NCBI GenBank assembly: GCA_040797845.1
Contig: JBFNFA010000002.1
Coordinates: forward strand, 62,001 to 126,000
DNA length: 64,000 bases
Direction of reading: 5' to 3'
Source of the DNA: Clostridium_AW sp040797845
Lineage (GTDB): Bacteria > Bacillota > Clostridia > Clostridiales > Clostridiaceae
The notes under the pieces were generated by a model. The model ran no database searches, was not told where the DNA came from, and was given only the letters and a program-made list of their open reading frames with translations. Below are positions 44,682 to 55,161 of the stretch, one piece after another (the stretch's first letter is position 1; each line of letters opens with the position of its first letter). A program made the translations under genes and the position numbers.

Positions 44682-46715
44682 TTAATCCTCTATAAAAACT
44701 GTGTATTTTGAACTATTTCCTGAAGCTCCCTTTACAACTATACTTTCAGCATGAATTAGACCTATATTGTCTATTCCAATTCCATCATTTTCTTTATCAT
44801 AACCCTTAATTCTCAATAGCTCTATTAAGTCAATTGATTTTCTACTGCTTAATTTATTTAATTCGCTTTCACTTACATTTTCATTTAATGAGGTTAATGA
44901 TAGTTCTTTAACTTCTTCAGTAAAATGTACTTTAATACTTGTTACATTTCCTTTAAAATTCTTTGGAACATTTATTGTAATACTACTTCCATCTATTGAT
45001 CCCGTCATTTTAGAACCATTACTAGTACTTATATCAATTCCAGTTATTTTTATTTCTCCTTGAGCTGGTGGTACTACTCCTCCTCCAGCACCTCCTGCTC
45101 CACCACCTGGAGTAACGTTTGCCGCTCCTTCTCCTTCTAACTTAAATCCTTCTGATATTTGTTTTACAACTGCATCCTTAGGTATGTTTATTTCTATTCC
45201 TTTACCTTTAGATGATTTAGAAACAATCCTTTCCACTTCTGTTCCAGCTGCTAATTCTATTCTTTTTCCATCTTCCACTTCTATTTCTTTGTATTTTCCG
45301 CTTAATTTTATTACACTTCTATTGCTTGTAATAACAACCTTATCAACATGAGTTTGTGATTTTGATTCAACCTTCACTTCCCCGTCTAATGTAAGTTTAT
45401 TTATTGGCGTATTTTCATTTATGTTTATATTAGCTTTTCCCTTTACAAAAATATCTCCCTTAATGTTTCCTTTAAGGTTTACATTTTTATTTTCTCCTGA
45501 ATTTATCTTTATACCAGAAGTTTGTACATTATTTAAGTTTATAGTTTCCTCTCTTCCTGGATTTACAGAAAGAGCTCCTGAAATATTTAAATTATTTACA
45601 GTAATATTTTGTCCATAGGCATAGAGGTTTCCTTTAATGTCCCCTCCATCTAAAGTAACATTTTTTCCTGTTATCTTAATGCTCTTATCTTCATTTAAAT
45701 TCTTTAGGTTTGCATTGTCCTCAGTATATACCTTTACTGCTGGCTTGATTTTCTCAATAGCTGAGTTTGGAAGTATACCTTCTCCCCCTAAAGCCACTAA
45801 ATCTCCCTCAGGATTAACTACAGTATTTAAATAATCTTCCGTTACTTTTGGAAGATCCTTTGAGGAAAGTATCATTGGTGCATTATATTTTGCCGCAAGA
45901 GCCGCTCCTGATAAGGCATCTGCAAATTCATTACCTTTAGGGCCCACTCCTAGAGCTGTTACTACTTTGCTATAATCTAAGTCTCCCTCAAATTCCTTTA
46001 ATATTTCAATATTTGTATCAAATCTATCCTTACCAGATAATCTATGAGGATTATCTAATTCATTTCCTATTTCTTTAGAGATTACTCCTGTTCCTCCAAT
46101 TATGTAAGACTTGTCTACCTCTTTACCCTTTAAATAATTTTTTGCTTCCTTTGGTAAAGTATTTTTATCTGTAAGTATTATTGGCATACCTTTTATAGCT
46201 GCAATAGGAGCTACAGATAGAGCATCTGCATAATATTCAGAAGATGCTATTGCTACTTCTCCATTAAATCCTAGTTTTTCAGCTATTTTTATCGAGGTTT
46301 CATATCTATTTTTTCCGCCTATTCTCTCAATCTTTGCGCCTTTAATATTCTCTTTTATGTATTGTTCAATTTTAGGGGATAATACTCCCTCTCCCCCAAT
46401 TAAAATTACATTTGAAGGCTTTAATCTCTTAAGTTCTCTTTGTCCCTCTTCTGTAAGTCCATCCCCCTTAGTTAATATTATTGGGGCATTATATTTCTTA
46501 GCAAGTGGCGCAGCACATAGTGCATCAGGGAAGTTTTCTCCTTGAGCAATTATTACATATTCAGAAGTTTCCCATCCATATTTAGATATGGCCTCAGAGG
46601 TTTCATATCTATTTTTACCACTTAGTCTATTGATATCATTTACATTCCCTTCTGCCTTAACATATCCAGTAGACATTACTAAAGCCATTGAAAGAGCTAT
46701 TGCTGTTTTTTTCAT
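44682..46715 (-). CDS. Cell-wall-binding surface protein (three CWB2 repeats plus beta-solenoid)
   Basis: 677 residues. Signal peptide (1-21, ending VKA). Three CWB2 modules follow to about 330, each with a NRYETS/DRFDTN type motif and a P-I-I-L-T strand; these bind anionic wall polymers. A region of repeated short strands (about 335-510; NITVNNLNISGALSVNPG and similar) looks like a right-handed beta-solenoid. A Gly-rich linker (GGGAGGAGGG) and a C-terminal domain of about 120 residues end it. The same plan is seen at 47976-50510. Confidence 0.88.
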   Translation of the reverse strand: MKKTAIALSMALVMSTGYVKAEGNVNDINRLSGKNRYETSEAISKYGWETSEYVIIAQGENFPDALCAAPLAKKYNAPIILTKGDGLTEEGQRELKRLKPSNVILIGGEGVLSPKIEQYIKENIKGAKIERIGGKNRYETSIKIAEKLGFNGEVAIASSEYYADALSVAPIAAIKGMPIILTDKNTLPKEAKNYLKGKEVDKSYIIGGTGVISKEIGNELDNPHRLSGKDRFDTNIEILKEFEGDLDYSKVVTALGVGPKGNEFADALSGAALAAKYNAPMILSSKDLPKVTEDYLNTVVNPEGDLVALGGEGILPNSAIEKIKPAVKVYTEDNANLKNLNEDKSIKITGKNVTLDGGDIKGNLYAYGQNITVNNLNISGALSVNPGREETINLNNVQTSGIKINSGENKNVNLKGNIKGDIFVKGKANININENTPINKLTLDGEVKVESKSQTHVDKVVITSNRSVIKLSGKYKEIEVEDGKRIELAAGTEVERIVSKSSKGKGIEINIPKDAVVKQISEGFKLEGEGAANVTPGGGAGGAGGGVVPPAQGEIKITGIDISTSNGSKMTGSIDGSSITINVPKNFKGNVTSIKVHFTEEVKELSLTSLNENVSESELNKLSSRKSIDLIELLRIKGYDKENDGIGIDNIGLIHAESIVVKGASGNSSKYTVFIED

Positions 46716-46735
46716 TAAATATTCCTCCTTTAAAT

Positions 46736-47854
46736 CTATAAACCAAACATTCTTCTTATTTCACCAATACTTGCTCCATCCACATTAGAGAATATGGAAT
46801 CCTTAACTGCTTTCTTTTCTTTTCCACTAAGTTTTCCATATATTTTCTTAACTGATCCCACATCTCCTCCAAAGCTATAGGAAGGATCTTCAATTAACTT
46901 ATCTATAGTAGATAGCATTATACCTATTATTTCTTCACCGCCACTGGAGCCAGTAGAGCCTATTGCGTTAGATAACTGTCCCCTTACATTTATAAGAGCA
47001 TCTACCTTCTCTTTTTTACTTTTTTCTATGTCATCCACAGCTTTATCAATTTCTTTTTTACTTTCTTCATCCTTTGAATCTTTGCCTACCTCTTTAATAT
47101 CTTCCTTTATCTTGTTCACTATATCTTTGGCAGGCTTTTCCTTGTTATTTTCTATTTTGTTTATTATGTTGTCGATTTTAGACTTTTCATTTTCGTCTTT
47201 TGATTTGTTTTTTACTTCCTCTAATTGATTTTTTATCTTATCAAGTTCAATTTTAACATTTTTTTCATTGTCAAACAATGAACTTTCTACAAATTTATTC
47301 AGTTTTATGTATAATATTCCTTCCCTTACATCTAAAGAACTAATGGAAAAAGGAACTAACTTCTTATCTATTAAAACCTTTCCTTCCTCCCCCTCTATGC
47401 CTTTCAGTTCATATTTTTTAATAGAATTAAAGACTAGAGATTTAGGAATAGGTAATTTGCCAACTTTAAAACTTTTAGGAGTGTATTCTATTTTATCTTC
47501 TATAAAATTTATCTCTCCCTTAGTGTATATAACAATTTCTTTATTCTTATAAGTCACTGGAACTTTAAGTCCAACATAGTTTTCTTCTAAAAATCCCTCT
47601 GGAGTATTTATAGTAATACCACCCTTTTTAATAGGATTTTTGTACATTATAGATAGGGCCTCATTTAACTCTTCATTATTTATTTCTACTTCTTTTCCTG
47701 TTTTCTCCCCATCTCTTATTTTAGTTATAACTTTTGTGGAATCCCCCTCCCACTTTTTATAATTTATTTTACTAAAAGCAAGGGATGTTATTACTCCAAG
47801 CACTGCTATGATTAAAGCTATGGATATTAACGTAATCTTTACACCTTTTTTCAT
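46736..47854 (-). CDS. Membrane-anchored protein of unknown function in the CWB2 cluster
   Basis: 372 residues from the ATG at 47854, which has GAGGAG 8 bp upstream. An N-terminal membrane helix (about 5-27) is followed by a beta-rich extracellular region (30-205), a long Lys/Glu-rich helical region (about 205-295; probably coiled coil) and a small C-terminal domain. I do not recognise it. It lies 20 bp from the CWB2 gene downstream and 110 bp from the one upstream, so a partner role for these surface proteins is an inference. Confidence 0.7.
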   Translation of the reverse strand: MKKGVKITLISIALIIAVLGVITSLAFSKINYKKWEGDSTKVITKIRDGEKTGKEVEINNEELNEALSIMYKNPIKKGGITINTPEGFLEENYVGLKVPVTYKNKEIVIYTKGEINFIEDKIEYTPKSFKVGKLPIPKSLVFNSIKKYELKGIEGEEGKVLIDKKLVPFSISSLDVREGILYIKLNKFVESSLFDNEKNVKIELDKIKNQLEEVKNKSKDENEKSKIDNIINKIENNKEKPAKDIVNKIKEDIKEVGKDSKDEESKKEIDKAVDDIEKSKKEKVDALINVRGQLSNAIGSTGSSGGEEIIGIMLSTIDKLIEDPSYSFGGDVGSVKKIYGKLSGKEKKAVKDSIFSNVDGASIGEIRRMFGL

Positions 47855-47918
47855 GCTTTTCACTCCTCAATTCAATGCATTTTCATTGAATATTTATAAT
47901 CTCCTACTATTTTTACAA

Positions 47919-47951
47919 AAATAACTCAGGTGGAAAACACCCGAGTTATTT
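47919..47951 (-). terminator. Intrinsic terminator between CWB2-cluster genes
   Basis: Arms AAATAACTCAGGTG / CACCCGAGTTATTT, one mismatch, 5-base loop, with TTTTTG on the minus strand, just after the 844-residue CWB2 gene. Confidence 0.85.
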
Positions 47952-47975
47952 ATTTGTATGAGGTTATCTAGCTTG

Positions 47976-50510
47976 TTATTCAGCTACTTTTAGCTCAATT
48001 GTGTATGGCTTTTGTGTTCCTCTTTTAACTTCTATTCTTCCATCTTTAACAGTTACAGTATTATTTATTTCATTTCTATCTTTTGTAACTGTAGTTACTT
48101 CTACCTTAAGATTTATATTAGTTAAATCCTTTAAAGTAGTATCTGCACTTATATTTAATAAGTTAAATACATTTTTAATTGTTTCCCTTTTAATAGTAAT
48201 ATCACCATCTATTTCCTTAGTTATAGGTGTGCTATTTCCTATAGCAACAGAAATCTTCTCTATTTTAGTACCATTTCCGCTGCTTAATTCAGGTATTACT
48301 ATTTCATTTTGGTCATTAATTAAAGCTTTTAATTTATCTCCTAACATCTTGTATAATGTATCAAAATCTTTATCTGGTTCTGATAGATAGTTAAGAACCG
48401 CTTCAGCGATAGCTTTTCCGCTCTTATCTCTATTTGCTTCTAAAACATCTGCAAACTTACTTTTATCATTTGTAATACGATTTAATTCATCTATTACATA
48501 GTCGATTACATTTTCTCCACCTATTGTATGAGTTTTAATTCTATCTAATTCATTTGCTATATTCTCTGTAATAATTTTATTTTGAACTTCTGCATCTTTT
48601 AAAGCTGTTCTCTTATTATTATAAACAGACTTTATAGTATCATCTTCCTTACCTAATCTAAACTTAGCTCCATTACTAAATACTAAATCATATACTTTCT
48701 TTTCAGTAGGCTTTGTTGATCCACCACCGGAACTTGAGCTTCCGCCGCCAGTACTAGTTGATGGTTTTATAGCATCTGCTGCTCCTGGTCCTGTTACGTT
48801 AGCTTCGTTGAATCCTTCAACTTTAATGGATGTTCCACTTGGAACGTATATTTTAGCTGAATTTTTAGCAGTTTCATTCATAGCTTTTATTGTTCCTGTT
48901 GCACCTGCTGCTACTTTAATATCTGCTGCTGTGTAAACTTCTACTGTTCCTAATGAACCTTGAAGATTTACTACATCTTCTGCACCAGATCTTATTTCAA
49001 CTTTGGATAAGCTTCCTGCTCCTTTAAGAGTAACGTTACCTTCTACCACTACTGGTTTGCTGATAGTTCCTCTTAATTCTACAGTTTTGTCTAAAACTGT
49101 TTTTGGTATGTTTATGTTACCAAAGCTTCCGCCTGCTCCTTCAAGTATTATACTTGATAATGCAGATGTGGATTTTATTTCTGTTCCTGCTTCTGCTAAT
49201 ACTCTAGTGTTTGTTCTGCTTATTACATTTAATCTATCAGTTTTTACATTCTTTAGACGAACAGTTCCTTCTGCTCCTGATAATACAACTATACTATCAG
49301 CTTGTACTCCGTCTAAGTTAGTTTCTCCATCTTTACCTGGGTTAATATAAACAGTTCCTTCTACCTTTAGGTTTGAAAGATTTGCTTTAGTTCCTTCTAC
49401 ATAAAGGTCACCCTTTATTGTTGAACTCTTTACTGTTATATTTTTAGCTGTGATTACAGCATTACCATTAACGTCTTTTTCGAAAGTAGCTCCTTCTTTA
49501 TCCATAGCTTCAGCAGTTATTTTTATGCTATCTACTACTGAGTCAGCTACATTTTTAGCTCCACCAAGTATTGTTACTGTACTTGTTGGTGAAAGTTTTT
49601 CTCTTGCTACTTCTTTTGTGCTATCGCTTAAAGTTTTTCCAGTTAAAATTACTGGAGCATCCTTCTTAGCTGCTAGAGCTGAACCTGCAAGTGCGTCAGC
49701 AAATTCATTTCCAGTAGCTCCTGAAGCTAATGCCATGTATGCATTTGCAAAGTCAAATTCTGTTGCAAAAGCTTTTAATACTGCAGCATTAGTTTGGAAT
49801 CTATCTTGTCCATGAACTCTTTTAGCATTTGGAAGAATTTTCATCACTCCATCATTTACTGAAGCTGTTCCTCCAATTACATATGTAGTTGTTATTCCTG
49901 ATGATTTTAAATATTCTTTAGTAGCACCTGGTAATTCCTTTACTTTAGTTAAAAGTACTGGAACTCCTTTAATAGCTGCTACTGGCGCTGCTGATAATGC
50001 ATCTGCATATCCTTCTCCACTAGCTACTATAGCTTCATTTACATTTCCTAACTTCTTTGCTATTTTTACAGAAGTTTCATATCTGTCTTTTCCATCTAAT
50101 CTTTCAATGGAAGTTCCTAAAGCTTTTATTTTTCCTTCAACTTCTTTTGATACTGAAGCATGTCCACCTACTATGTAAACGTGTTTAGCTCCAAGTCTTT
50201 TTAATTCCTTTAATGTGTCTTCGCTTATTTTATCTCTCTGTGTCAAAATTATTGGAGCATTATTAGCTTTAGCAAGAGGCGCAGCACTTAGTGCATCTGC
50301 ATATCCTTCACCACTAGCTACTACTACATACTCTGATGAAGTCCAGCCTTCTTTTGAAATTTTTAATGCTGTTTCATATCTATCTGAACCCCAAAGTCTT
50401 GGATTTTCTGGTGGGTTAGCAGCTGATACTTTTACTGTAGTTAATGAACTAGTTAAAAGTACAGACGCCATTGTACAAATAGATAGAATCTTTTTATTAC
50501 TTTTGTGCAT
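47976..50510 (-). CDS. Large cell-wall-binding surface protein (three CWB2 repeats plus beta-solenoid)
   Basis: 844 residues. Signal peptide (about 1-30), then three CWB2 modules to about 335 (SDRYETALKISKEGW, KDRYETSVKIAK, QDRFQTNAAVLK). A long short-strand region (about 340-595) follows with repeated VEGTVYINPGKD-like turns, then a Ser/Gly linker (GGGSSSSGGGS) and a C-terminal region of about 230 residues. Paralogue of 44682-46715. Codons look more regular (more Ala and Gly) than the neighbours, consistent with high expression of an S-layer-type protein. Confidence 0.88.
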   Translation of the reverse strand: MHKSNKKILSICTMASVLLTSSLTTVKVSAANPPENPRLWGSDRYETALKISKEGWTSSEYVVVASGEGYADALSAAPLAKANNAPIILTQRDKISEDTLKELKRLGAKHVYIVGGHASVSKEVEGKIKALGTSIERLDGKDRYETSVKIAKKLGNVNEAIVASGEGYADALSAAPVAAIKGVPVLLTKVKELPGATKEYLKSSGITTTYVIGGTASVNDGVMKILPNAKRVHGQDRFQTNAAVLKAFATEFDFANAYMALASGATGNEFADALAGSALAAKKDAPVILTGKTLSDSTKEVAREKLSPTSTVTILGGAKNVADSVVDSIKITAEAMDKEGATFEKDVNGNAVITAKNITVKSSTIKGDLYVEGTKANLSNLKVEGTVYINPGKDGETNLDGVQADSIVVLSGAEGTVRLKNVKTDRLNVISRTNTRVLAEAGTEIKSTSALSSIILEGAGGSFGNINIPKTVLDKTVELRGTISKPVVVEGNVTLKGAGSLSKVEIRSGAEDVVNLQGSLGTVEVYTAADIKVAAGATGTIKAMNETAKNSAKIYVPSGTSIKVEGFNEANVTGPGAADAIKPSTSTGGGSSSSGGGSTKPTEKKVYDLVFSNGAKFRLGKEDDTIKSVYNNKRTALKDAEVQNKIITENIANELDRIKTHTIGGENVIDYVIDELNRITNDKSKFADVLEANRDKSGKAIAEAVLNYLSEPDKDFDTLYKMLGDKLKALINDQNEIVIPELSSGNGTKIEKISVAIGNSTPITKEIDGDITIKRETIKNVFNLLNISADTTLKDLTNINLKVEVTTVTKDRNEINNTVTVKDGRIEVKRGTQKPYTIELKVAE

Positions 50511-50746
50511 CCAAACATCCCTCCATGTTTATTTTTCTTATTATGCTAAAATATAGCAAATTTAATATAATTTTAATTATAATTATACTATAATCAAAAT
50601 TTATTTCCAACTAGTTGCATGAATTATTTTCAATATATTGTTAAACTTATCCATGAATGCTTATAATAATACAATAATCGTTATTATTTCTTAAAAGTTT
50701 ATATAAACTTTTTTATATAAATTTGTATTTTTTTAAAATTCACATT

Positions 50747-50779
50747 AAAAAAGATAACCTAATTCAGGCTATCCTTTTT
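50747..50779 (-). terminator. Intrinsic terminator of the large M14 peptidase gene
   Basis: 14-base arms AAAAAAGATAACCT / AGGCTATCCTTTTT with three mismatches and a 5-base loop; T run on the minus strand. Confidence 0.75.
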
Positions 50780-50799
50780 AATTTATTAATTTATCTAAA

Positions 50800-52470
50800 T
50801 TAGTCTAGGCTTATAATACTTGCATCTAAAGAACTATTTTGCATATATCTATAAACTGGCACTTCCTCGCTAATATCTACAGTTATTATATTAAATTCTG
50901 TAAAGCTGTCCTGTGCATCTGGTTCTAATGCAATTGATATTAAATTTGCATTAGGTTGATCCATAGTAAACACATAGCTTCCTTTAGGGAATTTAACAAA
51001 TTTGTTGCTCACATCTACAGTAACTCTATTTCTAAAATGTCCTTCATAATAGTTTGTTTCAACTTCCTTATTCTTAACCTTAAAGCTTTCAACTGGAAGT
51101 TCCACATCATTATTCAATCTCTTCACGGTTACTCCAGAGTAGGATAATCTTTTAGCAACTTCATGGTAAGCTGGTGGAAGTATGTAAGCATTTGGTCTTA
51201 CTCTTTCCAATGTTGGTATACTCTCATTACTGCTAAAGAAATCCGCATCTACTGTTACTCTCTTGGAGGTTTCTAAATCAATTATATTAAACTTAACTGG
51301 GTCTACTTTTTTGTTTTGGCTATTTAAAATTACCTTATCACTATCTTCTACCTTTTGTCCTAACTTAACTATATTGTTTCTTGCGTCATCTATGGTATTT
51401 TTAACTACTTTAGCATTGTCAGCAGCAGTTCTTATTATATTTTGAGCCGCTAATATGTGAGACATTACTCTTTTTTCAAAGGTTTCTTTTCCTATACCTA
51501 TTCCTCTTGTTTCAAGTAGGAAGGAGAAGGATGGCTGTAATCCATAAGCATTTCTTCCTATCTTAGCATCAGCTCCAGCCTCAAACAAGGTTATGTTTCC
51601 ATCTTTCACTGAAGAAGTATAATACATATAGCTTGTATAATCCCTTGATTTCATTTCTTTATGAACATTATCCACAAATAATTTATTTGACATATCCCTT
51701 ACTTCTTTTGGGATATTTAAATTTTTAGCAGAGGATATTAAAAGATCGTAATTAGTAAGTGAACCTTTCTTTCCAACTTTTCTAAAACTACTGTCAACAC
51801 CATACTCATGGGCATCAACCACTACTTCAGGCATAAAATTATTAAAAGCCTTATGTACTGCTATGGTTTCTTTAAGATCAAATTTTAAGTGGTCACGATT
51901 TGAATCTATTAAAGTAGCTGTTTGTCTTTGGAAGTAGTATGAACCATCTCCATTAAACCTTGGAAGTATAACTACAGATACCTTGTCCAAAACTTCTTTT
52001 CCTAAGTTTCCACCTGCTAAGTTTTTTGCTACTGCAAGCATAGCTTCCCCTCCAGCGGGCTCATTGCCGTGGATTTGTCCTTGAAGCCATACTACAGGTC
52101 TTCCTGCTTTTAATACATCAGATGGTTTTTCATACCCTTCCTTTGTAAATATAATAATAGGCATCGGTCTTCCTTCTTGAGTATGCCCTATTATTGAAAC
52201 TTTCATATTGGATGATGACTTTTGAAGATCATATATAAAATTCATCATTTCTTCATGGGATGTAAAATCTGTTTTCCCCTCTTTAAAAGCTGGAGTCAAA
52301 ATCTTTCCTTCAGGTTTTTTAAAATAATTTTCGATTATTTCTGTTGGCTGCTTATAATAATCATCTGGAGCATAAGGAGCAGCAAATACCTTTGGAGCTA
52401 ATGATCCCATTAATACAAATGAAAATGTTAATGATGAAACTATTTTCTTAAAAGTTTTTTTGTTTAACAT
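50800..52470 (-). CDS. Secreted zinc carboxypeptidase, peptidase family M14 (large)
   Basis: 556 residues with a signal peptide (1-30, ending VFA). The M14 zinc site is His134 and Glu137 (QIHGNEPAGGEA) with His221 (DAHEYG); SNRDH (190-194) is the substrate Asn-Arg site; the likely catalytic Glu is Glu320 in FLLETRG. About 200 residues after the catalytic domain form an extra beta-rich region. Extracellular peptide or peptidoglycan trimming is likely. It stands just upstream of the CWB2 cluster on the same strand. Confidence 0.88.
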   Translation of the reverse strand: MLNKKTFKKIVSSLTFSFVLMGSLAPKVFAAPYAPDDYYKQPTEIIENYFKKPEGKILTPAFKEGKTDFTSHEEMMNFIYDLQKSSSNMKVSIIGHTQEGRPMPIIIFTKEGYEKPSDVLKAGRPVVWLQGQIHGNEPAGGEAMLAVAKNLAGGNLGKEVLDKVSVVILPRFNGDGSYYFQRQTATLIDSNRDHLKFDLKETIAVHKAFNNFMPEVVVDAHEYGVDSSFRKVGKKGSLTNYDLLISSAKNLNIPKEVRDMSNKLFVDNVHKEMKSRDYTSYMYYTSSVKDGNITLFEAGADAKIGRNAYGLQPSFSFLLETRGIGIGKETFEKRVMSHILAAQNIIRTAADNAKVVKNTIDDARNNIVKLGQKVEDSDKVILNSQNKKVDPVKFNIIDLETSKRVTVDADFFSSNESIPTLERVRPNAYILPPAYHEVAKRLSYSGVTVKRLNNDVELPVESFKVKNKEVETNYYEGHFRNRVTVDVSNKFVKFPKGSYVFTMDQPNANLISIALEPDAQDSFTEFNIITVDISEEVPVYRYMQNSSLDASIISLD

Positions 52471-52757
52471 TAATTCATCCCCCTTTTGTAAATTTTTTCC
52501 TATAATTTTATTTTAGTTCCCCTTTTTTATAATGTCAATCATAATTCAAAAACTATTTTAAATATTTTTAAATTTCTATTAATTTAATTTATTTTTCCAT
52601 TTAAAGTATTTATTTCATTATAATAACTTATGGTTTAAAAAAATCATATTAAAAATATACTTTATTTAAATATTTTATTTAAAACTCTACATTTTTTTTA
52701 AAAATATTGTATAATTATTGATATACGTGTAAAGATTTACAAGGGGGATATTGGAAT

Positions 52758-54989
52758 ATGAGATTTATTAACAGAAAAACTAAAATTACCAAACCTAAAA
52801 ACAACAATTTTTTTGCAAAAATTAAAAGCATGAACCCATTTAAAAAACTAAATTTTAATAAATTTAAAAAAGGAAATAAGATTAACAACAATGAAAATGA
52901 AAAAATTACAAAAACAAAAAAACTTAAAGTTAAATCTATAAAACATAAACTTGTTGCTTCCATGCTTACCCTAACATTAGGAAGCTTAGCTTTGAGCACC
53001 TTATTTTCTGCCCTAAATATTTATTCAAGCAATAAAAATACTTTTAGTGAAAATATTAAAAATAGTGCTCATTTACTTGATTCTTATGTTCAACAATATA
53101 TATCTTCAATAGGCAATAATTTATTAACTATTTCTTCTTTGCCAAAAGTTAAAGCAGTAGGTTCAGACGTAGCCTCATATGTTAAAGTTAGTAACCCTTA
53201 TAATCAAGTAAAAATTACAGCTAATACTCCTTATGAGAAGGATTTGCTAAATGTTTTGCAATCCTTTAAGGATAAAAATAGTGGTATACAATCTATTGCT
53301 ATAGGAGTAGAAGAAAATATGGGATATATAGAATATCCATTATCTCTAAAGTCTAATAATTATAATCCTGTAACAGAAGATTGGTATCAAATAGCAAAAT
53401 CTGATTTTGATAAGGTACATATATTAGATTCATATTTAAATGCCAATGGTGAAGTAAGCTCCACATTAGTAAAAGCTATTAAAGATGATAAAGGCATACT
53501 GAAGGGAGTAGTAGCCTTTCGTATAAATTTAGATACTTTAAATGAAACAGTTAGTAAATTAAGCATAGGAAAAACTGGTTATACAGTTTTAGTGGACAAG
53601 AGCGGTACTATAATGTCACACTCAAAGGATGAAAGTCTTATAGGAAGACCTATAGGAAATTTATCTATACCAGAGCTTGACACCGTTAACTTAGAGGAAA
53701 AAGCCTTTACTACTAATATAAATGGCGTAGATTATACTATTTTCATAACAAACTGTTCCGATAACGGTTTAGGATGGAATTATATAAACTTTATTGAAAG
53801 CAGTGAACTTATGTCTGTATTCTACTCCACTGTTTTCAGAAACTTATTAGTGCTATTAGTTTGTGCTGTAGTTGGTGTATTTGTATCATTATATATATCA
53901 AATAAAATTACTACACCTATAAAAGCTGTAGCAGGACATTTCTCTTCCTTAGGAAAAGGTGATTTTACTGTAGATTTAGACCAAAAATATTTAAATATAC
54001 AAGATGAAATTGGTTTAATGGCTAACTCTGCCGTAGAAATGCAAAATTCAATTAAGGAATTATTGTTAAATGTACATGATTCAGCAGGAAGCTTAGATGA
54101 ACAATCTCAAAGTCTTTTCTCCTCTTCAGAAGAGATGTTACTTGTTTCATCTGATGTAGCTTCTTCAGTGCAAAATGTATCTAAGGGTGCTTCTGAGCAG
54201 GCTATGGACTTAGAAAAAATGAACACTATAATAGGTAACTTTGCAAGACAACTCGAAAACATAATAAGTGATATACAAGAGGCTGAAAGAAACTCTAACT
54301 CAATCAATACCTTAGTTGGAGAAAGTGATAGCAAAATAAACAACCTATCCCTTTCAATTACAGAGATAAAGACTAAGTTTGAGGAGTTGATTAACACTAT
54401 AACTACTCTTCACGGAAATGTTAACAAGATAAATGAAATAAATATATTTATAAATAATATAGCAGAACAAACAAACCTTCTAGCTTTAAATGCAGCTATT
54501 GAGGCTGCAAGGGCAGGAGAATCCGGAAGAAGCTTTGCTGTAGTTGCTGATGAAATAAGAAAACTTGCAGAACAAAGTAAAAATTCTTCAGTACAAATTA
54601 CAAGCATAATTAATACAGTATCTAAGCACACAGATAATATAATCAACTTATCAAAGGAAGTTGACAAAAACATGGATGTGGAAATGGAAAATATAGATTC
54701 AGCAATAAGCTCATTTAATTCTATAAATAATGAGTTAACTGTATTAATACCAAAGATTCATGCTATAAACAATGCTTCTACTAGCATAGCAAGAGAAAAG
54801 GATGACATAATAAACTCTATAGAAAATTCCTCTTCTATATCGGAAGAAATAGCAGCCTCATCTGAAGAGATTGCAGCTTCCTCTGAAGAAATGAACTCTT
54901 CTATAGAAGAATTATCACAATACGCTAAAGTACTTAAAGATACTAGCGAATCAGTATCTAGCAAAATAAATGAATTCAAATTAAAATAA
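52758..54989 (+). CDS. Methyl-accepting chemotaxis protein with double Cache sensor
   Basis: 743 residues. It begins with an unusual 65-residue cytoplasmic tail rich in Lys and Asn (TKPKNNNFFAKI, KKGNKINNNENE). TM1 is about 66-88, then a dCache sensor (90-350; VTEDWYQIAKSDF, GYTVLVDKSGTIMSHS), TM2 about 355-378, HAMP, and a signalling domain with tip QTNLLALNAAIEAARAGE. The RBS AAGGGGG supports the start. A TATAAT at 52709-52714 may be its -10. Terminator at 55008. Confidence 0.92.
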   Translation: MRFINRKTKITKPKNNNFFAKIKSMNPFKKLNFNKFKKGNKINNNENEKITKTKKLKVKSIKHKLVASMLTLTLGSLALSTLFSALNIYSSNKNTFSENIKNSAHLLDSYVQQYISSIGNNLLTISSLPKVKAVGSDVASYVKVSNPYNQVKITANTPYEKDLLNVLQSFKDKNSGIQSIAIGVEENMGYIEYPLSLKSNNYNPVTEDWYQIAKSDFDKVHILDSYLNANGEVSSTLVKAIKDDKGILKGVVAFRINLDTLNETVSKLSIGKTGYTVLVDKSGTIMSHSKDESLIGRPIGNLSIPELDTVNLEEKAFTTNINGVDYTIFITNCSDNGLGWNYINFIESSELMSVFYSTVFRNLLVLLVCAVVGVFVSLYISNKITTPIKAVAGHFSSLGKGDFTVDLDQKYLNIQDEIGLMANSAVEMQNSIKELLLNVHDSAGSLDEQSQSLFSSSEEMLLVSSDVASSVQNVSKGASEQAMDLEKMNTIIGNFARQLENIISDIQEAERNSNSINTLVGESDSKINNLSLSITEIKTKFEELINTITTLHGNVNKINEINIFINNIAEQTNLLALNAAIEAARAGESGRSFAVVADEIRKLAEQSKNSSVQITSIINTVSKHTDNIINLSKEVDKNMDVEMENIDSAISSFNSINNELTVLIPKIHAINNASTSIAREKDDIINSIENSSSISEEIAASSEEIAASSEEMNSSIEELSQYAKVLKDTSESVSSKINEFKLK

Positions 54990-55007
54990 TGTAATAACAA
55001 AGTTTAC

Positions 55008-55045
55008 AAAAAGGATATGCACTTTATAGGGTGTATATCCTTTTT
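55008..55045 (+). terminator. Intrinsic terminator of the double Cache MCP gene
   Basis: 15-base arms AAAAAGGATATGCAC / GTGTATATCCTTTTT with one mismatch and an 8-base loop ending in a T run. Confidence 0.85.
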
Positions 55046-55161
55046 GTATATATACTTTCCAAAGTGTGTATCCTTTTTTATTAAAAAGCGTTCCCATACA
55101 TTTGAATTTTCTCATAACATATGAAATAATTATTTTATACATATAAAAGGTGGGGATTATT

